Below are positions 46,724 to 58,171 of a DNA stretch of 64,000 bases, in pieces. A program made the position numbers and the translations under genes. The stretch comes from Silanimonas sp044377035 (GTDB taxonomy: Bacteria > Pseudomonadota > Gammaproteobacteria > Xanthomonadales > Xanthomonadaceae). Location: contig NZ_JBILJW010000002.1 of NCBI RefSeq assembly GCF_044377035.1, positions 1-64,000 of the forward strand. The letters are read 5' to 3'. Every line of letters starts with the position of its first letter. Positions within the stretch are counted from its first letter, which is position 1. The notes under the pieces are model-generated. The model was not told where the DNA came from. It made no database searches and saw only the letters and a list, made by a program, of their open reading frames with translations.

Positions 46724-47539
46724 TTACTCCGCCTCGTCGTCGCGACGCACCACCGGCAACGCCGAAGCGAGGCGCGTCGCAGCGGCCACGCGGCGGGCCG
46801 GCAGCATGTGCATCACCATGTCGGCCATATCGAGGCCGAGGCCCCGGCCCTGCGAGCGGCTCATCGCCGCGAGGTCGAGATCGACATAGCCCATCGGGCG
46901 CCCCTCGGCATCGAACGCCAAGCCCGGCATCCCGTCCACCAGCAGCGAACTGCGCGGCACGCGGGTCTCACCGAGGATCATGCCGGGCCGCACCAGCGGC
47001 ACCGCACCCCATTCGTCGGACGTGCGCAACAGCGTGTAGAACACGCGGCCGGGCGCCGGCTGCGACAGGCGTTCGAAATCGACGAAGGGCTGGCCGCTGG
47101 CGTCGCGCACTCGCAGCCAGGCGAGGCCGAGCTCGGTGTCGCGCGTGACCAGATCGGCGGTGCGCCATTCGTCCGAGCCCGGCAGCCGAACGCGGAAATC
47201 ACTGGAATTCGCCACCATCGCGCCGCCGGTGCTGGGCGCCTGGCGATTGAGGCTGCCGAGATCGAAGCTCACCGCTCGCGCCGACACCAGCACCAGGCCA
47301 TCCGCGGCGACGAGCACGCCCTGCGTCCGGTCCTCGTTGCGTTGCTCCTGCCCGCCAGCGGCGACCGTGATGACGTACTTGACCGGAACGACACTCGGCG
47401 AGCGCTGGTCCACGAGTCGACGGTAGGCGTCCGTGTAGTCCTCCTCAGCCGCCAACGCCAGCATCGGCAACGCGAGGAAGAGCGCCACCAGCAGGATCGC
47501 GAACCGGGACAGCATGTTCAGGGGGGACATCATGGACAT
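46724..47539 (-). CDS. catalytically dead trypsin-fold (HtrA-like) protein, exported
   Basis: A 271-residue protein with a long signal peptide (about 31 residues, ending ALA-AEE) and one S1C protease-like domain without PDZ. Lined up against the active HtrA encoded just upstream, the catalytic His becomes Ala89 (VSARAVS), the Asp becomes Gly138 (DTELGLAWLRV), and the Ser becomes Met204 (VDGMPGLAFDAEGR). All three positions are lost while the scaffold blocks remain. ATG 47539 overlaps the stop of the HtrA gene (TGATG), so translation is coupled. It probably binds or regulates the active protease. No frameshift or decay is seen, so I call it a working pseudo-enzyme. Confidence 0.8.
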   Translation of the reverse strand: MSMMSPLNMLSRFAILLVALFLALPMLALAAEEDYTDAYRRLVDQRSPSVVPVKYVITVAAGGQEQRNEDRTQGVLVAADGLVLVSARAVSFDLGSLNRQAPSTGGAMVANSSDFRVRLPGSDEWRTADLVTRDTELGLAWLRVRDASGQPFVDFERLSQPAPGRVFYTLLRTSDEWGAVPLVRPGMILGETRVPRSSLLVDGMPGLAFDAEGRPMGYVDLDLAAMSRSQGRGLGLDMADMVMHMLPARRVAAATRLASALPVVRRDDEAE

Positions 47540-49590
47540 CAGCGGGTCTCCGGGATCCAACGGCGTTCGACTTGCACGATACGCGCCTCGCCGTGGCGGA
47601 GGACGTCAATCGCGAAGCGCTCGCCCTCTCCCGCCAAAGCAGCCTGCAACGCTGGCCGGAGGCGATCCAGACCGTCGACGGTCTGGCCCGCGATGCGAAC
47701 CACGACATCGCCGGCCTTCAGGTGCGCAAGGCCGGCCGCACCGCCACCTTCGACGACCTGAAGAAGCACGCCGGATTGGTCGAGCGGCAAATCGCGTTCC
47801 ACGCGGTCGTGGAAGCCCAGTTCACGGAACTGCGCACGCAGGCTCGAGACGTCCATGGTCCGCAATCCCGAGACCGGCACCGGCGACGCCACGAGGGTGG
47901 TCGTCCAACGTTGGCGCTCCGTGCCGCGCAGGCCCTCGAACACCACGCAATCGCCGATCTCGAACTCCCGAACGCGCTGGGCGAACAGTTCGGCGCGGGA
48001 ATCGTTGACGGCCTCCAGCGGCTGGCCCTCCAGCCCCGTCACGAGGTCACCGACCTTCGCGCCGGCCGCGGCAAGCGCACTACCCGGGTACAGGCGGGTG
48101 ATGCGGAAACCCGATGACGGCAGGCCCATGGTCTGCGCCAGCGAGGTCGGGATGGGCTGGACCTCGACGCCCGCCCAGGCCTTCGGCAGCTCCGGAAGCG
48201 GCTGCCGCGAACGGTCGCCCCAGGCCGGCGTGAGCGCCGACAGGAGCCGTTGCCCGTCGGCGAGGTACTCGAGGACCACCGGCGTGGCGGGCCGCCGAGC
48301 AGCCGACCACGGCGCCAGGTCGGCCACGGCCGCCACCGGCTGGCCGTCGACCTTCAGCAGCACGGCACCGGCCGGCAATGGCGGACGCGCCGTCGCGGCC
48401 GGGCCGCCGGCTCGCAGGCTGGCCACCAGCAGGCCGCGTTCGACATCGAGACGACGCCGCTCGCTCATCGTCGGCGTGAGCGCCTGAACGGCGATGCCGA
48501 AGGGCGCGAACGAAGCGGACTCACCGCGCGTTTCCCCGGTGTCCTCGGGTGTGACGCGCACGGTGCGCTCGTCCGGACCGCGGACGACGCGAAGCGCGAT
48601 CGCTTGGCCGGCGACAAGCTCGGCCAGACGGCGCTGGATGGCCGGCACATCGACCGCCTGCGGGGCGTCCAGCGCCACGCCGTCGAGCGACAGCAGGCGA
48701 TCGCCGGGCTCGAGCCCGGCCTTGGCGGCAGCCCCCGCACGCTCGACCGCGGTGACCATCACGCCCTTCGTCTCGCCGCTTCCGCGCAGCGAGCGGAGGC
48801 GAAGCCCCAGCGTGCTGCGTTGCACGCGCCCCTTGGCAATCAGTTCGCCGACGACGGCCTTGACGTCGTCGGCGGGAATGGCGAACGCGAGATCGCCGCC
48901 GAACAGCATGCCGCGCGTGTTGACGCCAACGATTCGGCCCTCGAGATCGACGAGCGGGCCACCGGAATTGCCGGGGGCGATCGCCGCATCGTGCTGGATC
49001 CACGCGTAGTAGCGACCGGTCGGCGCGTCGGCATCGAGGCTGTCCTCGTAGTCCGCCTCGTCCTCGAACAGCGAGACCAGCAGACGCCGCGGGTTGTTGA
49101 CGACCCCGGCGCTCAGCGAGTTCGACAGCCCCCACGGTGCGCCCATGGCCAGAACGGTTTCGCCGGGCCGGAGGTCGTCGGATTCGGCGAAGCGCGCGAA
49201 CGGCATCGGCGTCGGGACGCCCTGCACCTTCAGCACGGCGAGATCGGCGGCGGTGTCCTGCCCGACGAGGAGGGCCTCGCGCTCGCGACCATCGCCGAAC
49301 ACCACCCGGAAACTGCGGCCCTTGTCGGTGACATGGGCGTTGGTGGCGATGTGGCCCTCGGCACTGATCACCGTGCCGCTGCCGCTGCCGACGCTGAGCT
49401 TGGGCTCGCCGGCCTCGAAATCCTCGCGCACCACGAGGATGCTGACGACATGCGGCATCACCGCTTCGCGCGCCTGCGCCAGATCCTCCACCGACGGCCC
49501 CGCGGCGAAGGCCGCGGGGGACGGGACGAAGGCGGCGCCAGCAACGGCGAGGACGGCGGCGAGGAAGAAACTGGGGGGGCGGTTCGGCAT
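47539..49590 (-). CDS. HtrA/DegP-type serine protease with several PDZ-like domains, exported
   Basis: A 683-residue protein with a signal peptide (to about residue 30, AFAAGPS). The trypsin-fold domain (about 35-260) has the full triad: His86 (IATNAHVTD), Asp116 (DTAADLAVLKV), Ser209 (APGNSGGPLV). An acidic insertion (about 172-192, with EDEADYEDSLDAD) precedes the serine strand. PDZ-like modules follow: one clear (about 275-375), two further or degenerate ones (about 385-570) and one at the C-terminus (about 590-675). DegP has two, so this is an enlarged form. It is probably a periplasmic quality-control protease and is co-translated with the inactive homologue. Confidence 0.93.
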   Translation of the reverse strand: MPNRPPSFFLAAVLAVAGAAFVPSPAAFAAGPSVEDLAQAREAVMPHVVSILVVREDFEAGEPKLSVGSGSGTVISAEGHIATNAHVTDKGRSFRVVFGDGREREALLVGQDTAADLAVLKVQGVPTPMPFARFAESDDLRPGETVLAMGAPWGLSNSLSAGVVNNPRRLLVSLFEDEADYEDSLDADAPTGRYYAWIQHDAAIAPGNSGGPLVDLEGRIVGVNTRGMLFGGDLAFAIPADDVKAVVGELIAKGRVQRSTLGLRLRSLRGSGETKGVMVTAVERAGAAAKAGLEPGDRLLSLDGVALDAPQAVDVPAIQRRLAELVAGQAIALRVVRGPDERTVRVTPEDTGETRGESASFAPFGIAVQALTPTMSERRRLDVERGLLVASLRAGGPAATARPPLPAGAVLLKVDGQPVAAVADLAPWSAARRPATPVVLEYLADGQRLLSALTPAWGDRSRQPLPELPKAWAGVEVQPIPTSLAQTMGLPSSGFRITRLYPGSALAAAGAKVGDLVTGLEGQPLEAVNDSRAELFAQRVREFEIGDCVVFEGLRGTERQRWTTTLVASPVPVSGLRTMDVSSLRAQFRELGFHDRVERDLPLDQSGVLLQVVEGGGAAGLAHLKAGDVVVRIAGQTVDGLDRLRPALQAALAGEGERFAIDVLRHGEARIVQVERRWIPETR

Positions 49591-49618
49591 CGGGACGTCC
49601 TGTTCGACGCCTTGGGCG

Positions 49619-52216
<2,598 letters not shown>

Positions 52217-52244
52217 CGGACTCAACAGCGATTCGGAAGCCCCG

Positions 52245-52250
52245 AGTGTA
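52245..52250 (-). promoter_or_regulatory. gyrA -10 element
   Basis: On the minus strand TTACACT ends at 52245, 28 bp before the gyrA ATG, giving a short leader. The region upstream (52284-52316) holds an imperfect inverted repeat that could be a supercoiling-sensitive or regulatory element. Confidence 0.5.
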
Positions 52251-52356
52251 ACAGAGCCACGCCGTTCAGGGCACCCGATCTTTCGGGAAAATCAATGACT
52301 TACAAGCGATTTCCCGACACTCATTGGTCCTGCCGCCAGCCGCCTGAGAACCGGGT

Positions 52357-53412
52357 TCAACCGGGCCCGAATACGGCCCGCATCCGCGCCTCGTCGGGGC
52401 GCTCGATCACGCCCTTTTCGGTCACGATGACGTCGATCAGCGAACCCGGCGTCACGTCGAAGACTGGATTCCATGCCGCGATGCCCTCGGCCACCACGCG
52501 CCGGTCGCCGGCGAACAGCAGCTCGCGCGAATCGCGAAGCTCGATCTCGATGTCGTCGCCGTGCTTCGTAGCCATGTCGACGGTCGACGACGGCGCCACC
52601 ACCATGACCTTGACGCCGTGGTGCTTCGCCGAGATCGCATGGGCATAGGTGCCGATCTTGTTGGCGGTGTCCCCGTTGGCGCAGATGCGGTCGGCGCCCA
52701 CGATCAACCACTGCACGGCGCCGGTCTTCATCAAATGCGCCGCCGCCGAATCGGCGATGAGTGTGGGCGGGATGCCGTCCTGCTGCAGCTCCCACGCCGT
52801 CAGGCGGGCGCCCTGCCCCCACGGCCGCGTCTCGCCGGCAAAGACCTTGGCGATGCGGCCCTCGGCCACGCCGGCGCGGATGACGCCGAGCGCCGTGCCG
52901 AAGCCGGCGGTGGCGAGCGAGCCCGTATTGCAGTGCGTCAGCACGCCGCTGCCGGGCGCGATCAGCGCGGCACCGAGCTGGCCCATGAGACGGTTCGCCG
53001 CGAGGTCTTCGCGGGCGATGGCCTCGGCCTCGGTCGCAATCGCCGCAAGCCAGTCCGCGCCGGCGGCGCGCAAGGCCGCGCGCATGCGCCGGATGGCCCA
53101 CATGAGGTTCACCGCGGTCGGGCGCGAGGCGTTCAAGGCCTCCAGCTGCGAGGCCATCAGGCGCTCGGCCTCGAGGCCATCAGCCGCCTGCGTGCCCTGT
53201 CCTGCCAACACCACGCCCCAGGCGGCGGAAATGCCGATCGCCGGCGCCCCGCGGACAGCGAGGTCGCGGATGGCGACGGCCACCTCGGCCGCGCTGTCGC
53301 AGCGCAGGTTGACGGTCTCGAAGGGCAGAAGGCGCTGGTCGAGGAGCAGCAGGTGGTCGCCCATCCACTGGATGGGTCGGATGCGGTCGTAGCGGTCGTA
53401 GTCGATGCTCAT
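52357..53412 (-). CDS. mtnA: S-methyl-5-thioribose-1-phosphate isomerase
   Basis: A 351-residue enzyme of methionine salvage converting methylthioribose-1-phosphate to the ribulose form. The catalytic Cys161 is in GVLTHCNTGSLATAGFGTAL and Asp241 in IVGADRICANGDTANKIGTY; RGAPAIGISAAWG is the family phosphate site. eIF2B-alpha-like proteins share the fold, but these residues identify MtnA. No other mtn gene is in the window. Its start lies only 18 bp from that of the divergent unknown gene. Confidence 0.96.
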   Translation of the reverse strand: MSIDYDRYDRIRPIQWMGDHLLLLDQRLLPFETVNLRCDSAAEVAVAIRDLAVRGAPAIGISAAWGVVLAGQGTQAADGLEAERLMASQLEALNASRPTAVNLMWAIRRMRAALRAAGADWLAAIATEAEAIAREDLAANRLMGQLGAALIAPGSGVLTHCNTGSLATAGFGTALGVIRAGVAEGRIAKVFAGETRPWGQGARLTAWELQQDGIPPTLIADSAAAHLMKTGAVQWLIVGADRICANGDTANKIGTYAHAISAKHHGVKVMVVAPSSTVDMATKHGDDIEIELRDSRELLFAGDRRVVAEGIAAWNPVFDVTPGSLIDVIVTEKGVIERPDEARMRAVFGPG

Positions 53413-53430
53413 GCCGCTATGCTACCCGGC

Positions 53431-54192
53431 ATGCCCACGAGCCCGAAGCGTACGGCCAGCGTTGCCGGTACCGAAGCCCGACTCCACGCCGCGTCGGTGC
53501 AGGCGGGTGCAGGCGCCGCCATCGACGTGGCCCTCCACACCCTGCCCCTGCTGCGGCCGTTCATTCCGAAACGGATGCTCGACGCCGCCGAACGGCTGAA
53601 GCCCGCCACGGTGCGTCGGGACCTCGTCAAGACGATCTACGCCCGGCACGGCCTGAAGCCCGCGCGCTGGGAGATCGAGAGCGTGCTCGCCGTGGCCGAG
53701 ACTCAGGCCAAGCTGAGCCCGCTCACCCGCAAGGACGGGCTACGCGACCTGCTCGGCGAGTGGCTGCCGACACCGCTGATCCAACCCCTTCTGCGCTTCA
53801 CACCGGTAGAACCGCTCGTTGCGGAAACCACGCGCGCCGTGGCCACCACCTGGGCGGCCGGGCGCTACGCCGATGCCGTCTGCCGCGTGCGGAAGGCCGG
53901 AATGGACTGGCTGCCGGCGCCGCTTGGTGAAGCGCTGGAAATCGCCCCCGCCAAGCTCCGTGATTTCAGCGCCGAAGCGCTGACGATGGCCCTCCCGCCG
54001 CTCAAGCTCGCGGCGGCCTGGGGCGGTCAGGTGCTACGCGCCTCGGGCCGCATCGCCAAGGCCGCGGGCCGCGCCGCACGCGAACCCACGACGAAACCAT
54101 CGACGCCATCGACGGCGGTCCGACCAGCGAAAGCGCCGCGAAAGCGTTCCGCTGTCACCACACCGAAAACTCGGCGCGGCACCCCCGGCTGA
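53431..54192 (+). CDS. unknown protein with basic Ala/Pro/Lys-rich tail
   Basis: A 253-residue protein without signal peptide. An N-terminal helical region includes AIDVALHTLPLLRPFIPKRM, then VRRDLVKTIYARHGLKPARW and LAVAETQAKLSPLTRKDGLR. The last ~45 residues are a low-complexity basic tail (KAPRKRS, TPKTRRG), which suggests binding to nucleic acid or an acidic partner. I do not recognise a family. An in-frame ATG at 53419 is an alternative start. It is divergent from mtnA with almost no room for a promoter, and its last 38 bp overlap the convergent DUF3011 gene. Confidence 0.6.
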   Translation: MPTSPKRTASVAGTEARLHAASVQAGAGAAIDVALHTLPLLRPFIPKRMLDAAERLKPATVRRDLVKTIYARHGLKPARWEIESVLAVAETQAKLSPLTRKDGLRDLLGEWLPTPLIQPLLRFTPVEPLVAETTRAVATTWAAGRYADAVCRVRKAGMDWLPAPLGEALEIAPAKLRDFSAEALTMALPPLKLAAAWGGQVLRASGRIAKAAGRAAREPTTKPSTPSTAVRPAKAPRKRSAVTTPKTRRGTPG

Positions 54193-54946
54193 CCCACAAC
54201 CCGCGCTGGTCGAAGCCCCAGGTGTAGCCCTCGGTGCATTCGCCGCGCGACAGCTGGCGCTCGAGGCGCACGTCGCGGGCGTAGCCGATGTCGCAGTACT
54301 GCGTGCGTCCGCTTTGAGACTCGCAACGGACCATCCGGCCGCCACCGTGGCCGCCGTCCCATCCGCCGCCGCCCTGCCAGCCACCACCGCCCTGCCAACC
54401 ACCACCGCCCGGCCGGCCACCGCCACCGCTGGCGAATTCGCCGCGGCAGCCTTCGGCCACCCAAACGCCACGACGGTCCCAGCCCCAGGTGCGGCCTTCG
54501 ATGCAGGCACCGCGCGACAGCTGGCGCACCAGCACCACGCCGCCACGGACATCCAAATCGCAGTAGTTCTGCCGGCCATTGTGGCTTTCGCAGCGGATCA
54601 CCGATCCGCCGCCATACCCACCACCGTAGCCATCGCCATAGCCGCCTCCGGGATGGCCCGCGTAGCCGCCGCCAACCTCGAACTCGGCGCGACAGCCTTC
54701 ACTCACCCAGACACCGCGCCGGTCCCAACCCCAGGTGCGGCCTTCGATGCAGGCACCACGCGACAACTGGCGAACCAGGACAACGCCGCCACGGGTGTCG
54801 ACCCGGCATTGGTTGGTTCGGCCGTCGTGGCTTTCGCACCGGAAGCGCTCGGCGGGCGCGTAGCCGTACTGGGCGGCTGCAGGCATGGAGAACGACGACG
54901 CCCCGAAGAGGGCGACGAGGGCGAAGAACGAGTGGCGTGCGGACAT
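54155..54946 (-). CDS. exported protein with three DUF3011 repeats
   Basis: A 263-residue protein with a signal peptide (to AAA, about residue 25). Three DUF3011 modules (about 34-90, 115-172, 205-263) each start with a CES block (RCESHDGRTNQC, RCESHNGRQNYC, RCESQSGRTQYC) and contain LSRGACIEGRTWGWDRRGVW or a variant; each has four cysteines likely forming disulfides. The modules are joined by Gly-rich linkers with GGGGWQGGGGW-type repeats. Function is unknown; export and disulfides suggest a surface or lectin-like role. Modules 1 and 2 are nearly identical, a recent duplication. Confidence 0.88.
   Translation of the reverse strand: MSARHSFFALVALFGASSFSMPAAAQYGYAPAERFRCESHDGRTNQCRVDTRGGVVLVRQLSRGACIEGRTWGWDRRGVWVSEGCRAEFEVGGGYAGHPGGGYGDGYGGGYGGGSVIRCESHNGRQNYCDLDVRGGVVLVRQLSRGACIEGRTWGWDRRGVWVAEGCRGEFASGGGGRPGGGGWQGGGGWQGGGGWDGGHGGGRMVRCESQSGRTQYCDIGYARDVRLERQLSRGECTEGYTWGFDQRGLWVSRGCRAEFSVW
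54447..54550. repeat. internal direct repeat, copy A
   Basis: This 104-bp segment (DUF3011 module 2) matches 54693-54796 (module 1) at about 86% by direct comparison of the bases, most differences being silent. The conserved codons cover LSRGACIEGRTWGWDRRG. Confidence 0.8.
54693..54796. repeat. internal direct repeat, copy B
   Basis: Partner of 54447-54550, 246 bp away centre to centre, in the same reading frame. The third module (from about 54200) is more diverged, so the A/B duplication is the younger event or is kept alike by gene conversion. Confidence 0.8.
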
Positions 54947-55054
54947 GGGCGGCCTCGGTATGGATCGCGACGAGGAGCATCATCGGCGATCGATGAATGG
55001 CCGGGAAATTCCGCAGCAAACGTGCGCCACACCGCGACCGTCGATGCCGGCCGT

Positions 55055-56023
55055 TCAGGCGCTCGCGAAGTCGTAGGCCAGCACGTCCGCGATCCGGGTA
55101 GTCCCGACCAGCCCCATCAACAGCCGGTCGACGCCCAGCGCCACCCCGGCGCAGTCCGGCATGGCCGGCAACGCGGCGATCAGCGCGTCATCGATCGGCG
55201 GCAAGGCATCACCGCGCGCCGAACGCACGGCATGGTCACGCTGGAAGCGCTGGCGCTGCTCCGACGCGTCATTCAATTCGTGGTAGCCGTTCGCCACCTC
55301 GAGCGGGCCGAGATAGAGCTCGAAGCGCTCGGCCACGGTGGGCTCACCGGGCGCATCGCCGGGACGGAGTCGTGCGAGGGCCGCCTGCGTCGCCGGCCAA
55401 TCGTGGACCACGGTGATCGCATCGGCGGCGAAGGACGGCTGCAGTCGATGCGTCATCAGCAGGTCGAGCCAATCCTCCCGCGTCAGTCCTTCCGGATCGA
55501 TGCGGATCTCACCCAGCGCGGCCCTCAAGGCGTCGATGGAGGCCGTGTGCGGGTCCAGACCGAACGCTTCGCGATACAAGGTCGCGAAGTCCAGCGAACG
55601 CAACGCGACCGGCGGCCGTCGCACCAGTGCCATCGCGGCGGTGACGAGGGCCACGGTCTCGTCGGCGAGGCGACGGTGGTCCCAACCGACGCGATACCAC
55701 TCGAGCATCGTGAATTCGGGGTTGTGCCGCCCACCCGCTTCGCCGTCGCGGAACACACGCCCCAGTTCGTAGCAATCACCGAAGCCCTCGGCGAGCAGCC
55801 GCTTCAGCGGGAACTCGGGCGAGGTGCGCAGCCAGCGCTGGCGGGGGCCACCGCTGGCCGGGCCACTGAACTCCAGCGTGAAGCTGCGGATGTTCGGATC
55901 GGTGTTGCCGGCGCGGCTGAGCACGGGGGTCTCGACCTCGACCACGCCGCGCGTGGCGAAGAAGTCGCGGAACAGCGCGTTCAGCCGGGCGCGGAGATGC
56001 AAGGCTTCGTGGCGCGGGTTCAC
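55055..56023 (-). CDS. epmA: elongation factor P--(R)-beta-lysine ligase
   Basis: A 322-residue class II lysyl-tRNA synthetase-like enzyme lacking the anticodon-binding domain. Motif 2 is FRDGEAGGRHNPEFTMLEWY and motif 3 is GVALGVDRLLMGLVG; ETPVLSRAGNTDPNI is typical of EpmA. It attaches beta-lysine to EF-P, relieving ribosome stalling at polyproline. The start is GTG 56023, overlapping the ligA stop (GTGA), so translation follows ligA. Neither epmB nor efp is in the window. Confidence 0.94.
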   Translation of the reverse strand: MNPRHEALHLRARLNALFRDFFATRGVVEVETPVLSRAGNTDPNIRSFTLEFSGPASGGPRQRWLRTSPEFPLKRLLAEGFGDCYELGRVFRDGEAGGRHNPEFTMLEWYRVGWDHRRLADETVALVTAAMALVRRPPVALRSLDFATLYREAFGLDPHTASIDALRAALGEIRIDPEGLTREDWLDLLMTHRLQPSFAADAITVVHDWPATQAALARLRPGDAPGEPTVAERFELYLGPLEVANGYHELNDASEQRQRFQRDHAVRSARGDALPPIDDALIAALPAMPDCAGVALGVDRLLMGLVGTTRIADVLAYDFASA

Positions 56024-58116
56024 GCGATGCGACCTTGGGCACGGAGGAAGTCGAGCAGTCCCGCTTCGTCCCAGACCTCGATGCCGAGCTCTCGCGCCTT
56101 GCCGAGCTTCGAACCGGCCGCCTCACCGGCCACGACCAGCGACGTCTTCTTCGACACACTGCCCGCGACCTTCGCGCCCAACGCTTCCAGATGCGCCCCG
56201 GCCTCGTCGCGACTGAAGGCCGAGAGGCCGCCGGTCAGTACGACCGTCTTTCCGGCAAGCGGACCTTCCGCGGTGCGCTGCGGCGGGCCTTCCGGCCACT
56301 GCACACCGTGTTCGCGCAGTGCCACGATCACCTCGCGGTTGTGCGCCTCGGCGAAGAAACCGTGGATGCGCGCAGAGACCACCGGACCGACGTCCGGCAC
56401 AGCGAGAAGCTCGTCCACGCTGGCGGCGATGAGCGCGTCGAGGCCGCCAAACCAGCGGACGAGCTGCTTCGCCGTGGCCTCGCCGACGTCCCGGATGCCC
56501 AGCGCGAACAGCAGGCGCTCCAGCGCGGTGTTGCGGCTCTGGTCGATGCCGCCCAGCAGGTTCTCGGCCCAGCGCGTCGCGATCTTCCCTTGCTTCACCG
56601 TCTCTGGCGTCACGCCATCGCGCGCATCGGCGCGGCGTTTCATCGCCAGCAGGTCATCGAGCGTCAGGCGGTAGAGATCGGCGACGGTCTGCACGTAGCC
56701 GAAATCGACGAGATCCTCGACGAAGCGCTCGCCAAGGCCCTCGATGTCCATCGCCCGCCGCGAGGCGAAGTGGATCAGCGCCTGCTTGCGCTGCGCCGGG
56801 CAGAACAGGCCGCCCGTGCAGCGCATCACCGCCTCGCCTTCCGCGCGCTCGACCGCCGAGCCGCACTCGGGGCACGTCGTGGGCATCACGAAGGCGGGAT
56901 GCCGCGGCGTGCCGTCGGCGGCGAGCGGGCGACGCTCCGGGACGATGCGCGCCACCTCGGGGATCACGTCACCGGCGCGACGCACGACCACCGTGTCGCC
57001 GAGGCGGACATCCAGCCGCGCGATCTGGTCGGCGTTGTGCAGCGTCGCGTTGGTGACGACGACGCCGGCCACGCGCACCGGCCTCAAGCGCGCCACGGGC
57101 GTGATCGCGCCGGTGCGGCCGACCTGCACGTCGATGCCTTCCAGCACGGTCACTTCTTCCTGCGCCGGGAACTTGTGCGCGATGGCCCAGCGCGGCGCGC
57201 GGGCCACGAAACCCATCCGTTCCTGCAGGTCGCGGCGGTCGAGCTTGTAGACGACGCCGTCGATGTCGTAAGGCAAGGCATCGCGGGCCGAACCGATGCG
57301 ACGGTAGTAGGCCAGCACGCCCTCGAGACCGGACGCGACATCGACTTGCGGCGCCAAGGGCAGTCCGTACTCGGCGATGGACTTCAACAGCGCCGAATGC
57401 GTCGCCGGCAGCTCGAAGCCTTGCACCTCGCCGATGCCATAGGCGAAGAACGCCAGCGGACGCTTCGCCGTGATGCGCGGATCCAGTTGGCGAAGCGAAC
57501 CTGCGGCCCCATTGCGCGGGTTGGCCAAGGGTTTCTCGCCGGCCGCAAGCGCCCGCTCGTTGAAGCGCTCGAACGCCGCCTTCGGCATGTACACCTCGCC
57601 GCGCACCTCGAGGACCTCCGGGACTGGCAAGCCGGGCGGGACACGGAGCGCCAGGGGAATGGCACGGATCGTCCTCAGGTTGGCGATCACGTCCTCGCCC
57701 GTGGTGCCATCGCCGCGCGTCGCGCCCTGCACGAGCACGCCGCGCTCGTAGCGCAGGGTGATGGCGAGGCCGTCGATCTTCGGCTCGACCGAGAATGCCG
57801 GTTCGCCTTCGCCCGCCGCTTCGACGATGCGCCGCACGAAATCGGCGACCTCGTCGTCGGCGAAGGCATTGTTGAGACTCAGCATCGGCACCGCATGGCG
57901 CACTTCGGCGAAGGCCGACGAGGGCCGCCCGGCCACTCGCTGCGTCGGTGAATCGGACGTGACGCGTTCGGGCTGCACGGCCTCGAGCTCGCGCAGCTCG
58001 CGCATCCAGCGGTCGTACTCCGCGTCCGGGATGGACGGTGCGTCGAGCTGGTAGTAGGCGTGGTCGGCGTCGGCGATCAGGCGCCGGAGTTCGTCGATGC
58101 GATCGGGGGCGCTCAT
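56020..58116 (-). CDS. ligA: NAD-dependent DNA ligase
   Basis: A 698-residue replicative ligase. Ia domain (1-60), adenylation domain with Lys113 in SVEPKIDGLAITLRYERG, OB fold, four-Cys zinc finger (TTCPECGS ... MRCTGGLFCPAQ), helix-hairpin-helix region and C-terminal BRCT domain (about 620-698). It seals nicks in Okazaki fragments and repair. It is the third gene of the smc-zipA-ligA-epmA series, 55 bp after zipA. Confidence 0.98.
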   Translation of the reverse strand: MSAPDRIDELRRLIADADHAYYQLDAPSIPDAEYDRWMRELRELEAVQPERVTSDSPTQRVAGRPSSAFAEVRHAVPMLSLNNAFADDEVADFVRRIVEAAGEGEPAFSVEPKIDGLAITLRYERGVLVQGATRGDGTTGEDVIANLRTIRAIPLALRVPPGLPVPEVLEVRGEVYMPKAAFERFNERALAAGEKPLANPRNGAAGSLRQLDPRITAKRPLAFFAYGIGEVQGFELPATHSALLKSIAEYGLPLAPQVDVASGLEGVLAYYRRIGSARDALPYDIDGVVYKLDRRDLQERMGFVARAPRWAIAHKFPAQEEVTVLEGIDVQVGRTGAITPVARLRPVRVAGVVVTNATLHNADQIARLDVRLGDTVVVRRAGDVIPEVARIVPERRPLAADGTPRHPAFVMPTTCPECGSAVERAEGEAVMRCTGGLFCPAQRKQALIHFASRRAMDIEGLGERFVEDLVDFGYVQTVADLYRLTLDDLLAMKRRADARDGVTPETVKQGKIATRWAENLLGGIDQSRNTALERLLFALGIRDVGEATAKQLVRWFGGLDALIAASVDELLAVPDVGPVVSARIHGFFAEAHNREVIVALREHGVQWPEGPPQRTAEGPLAGKTVVLTGGLSAFSRDEAGAHLEALGAKVAGSVSKKTSLVVAGEAAGSKLGKARELGIEVWDEAGLLDFLRAQGRIA

Positions 58117-58171
58117 GCGGACCTCGCGTCGGTGTCACGCTGCGACCGGCGACGGGCGCCGGCCCTGGGAC

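Noticed and set aside
46724..47539. Calling the triad-less HtrA homologue a pseudogene
   Set aside because: The frame is intact, with signal peptide, coupled start and conserved scaffold; only the catalytic residues are changed.
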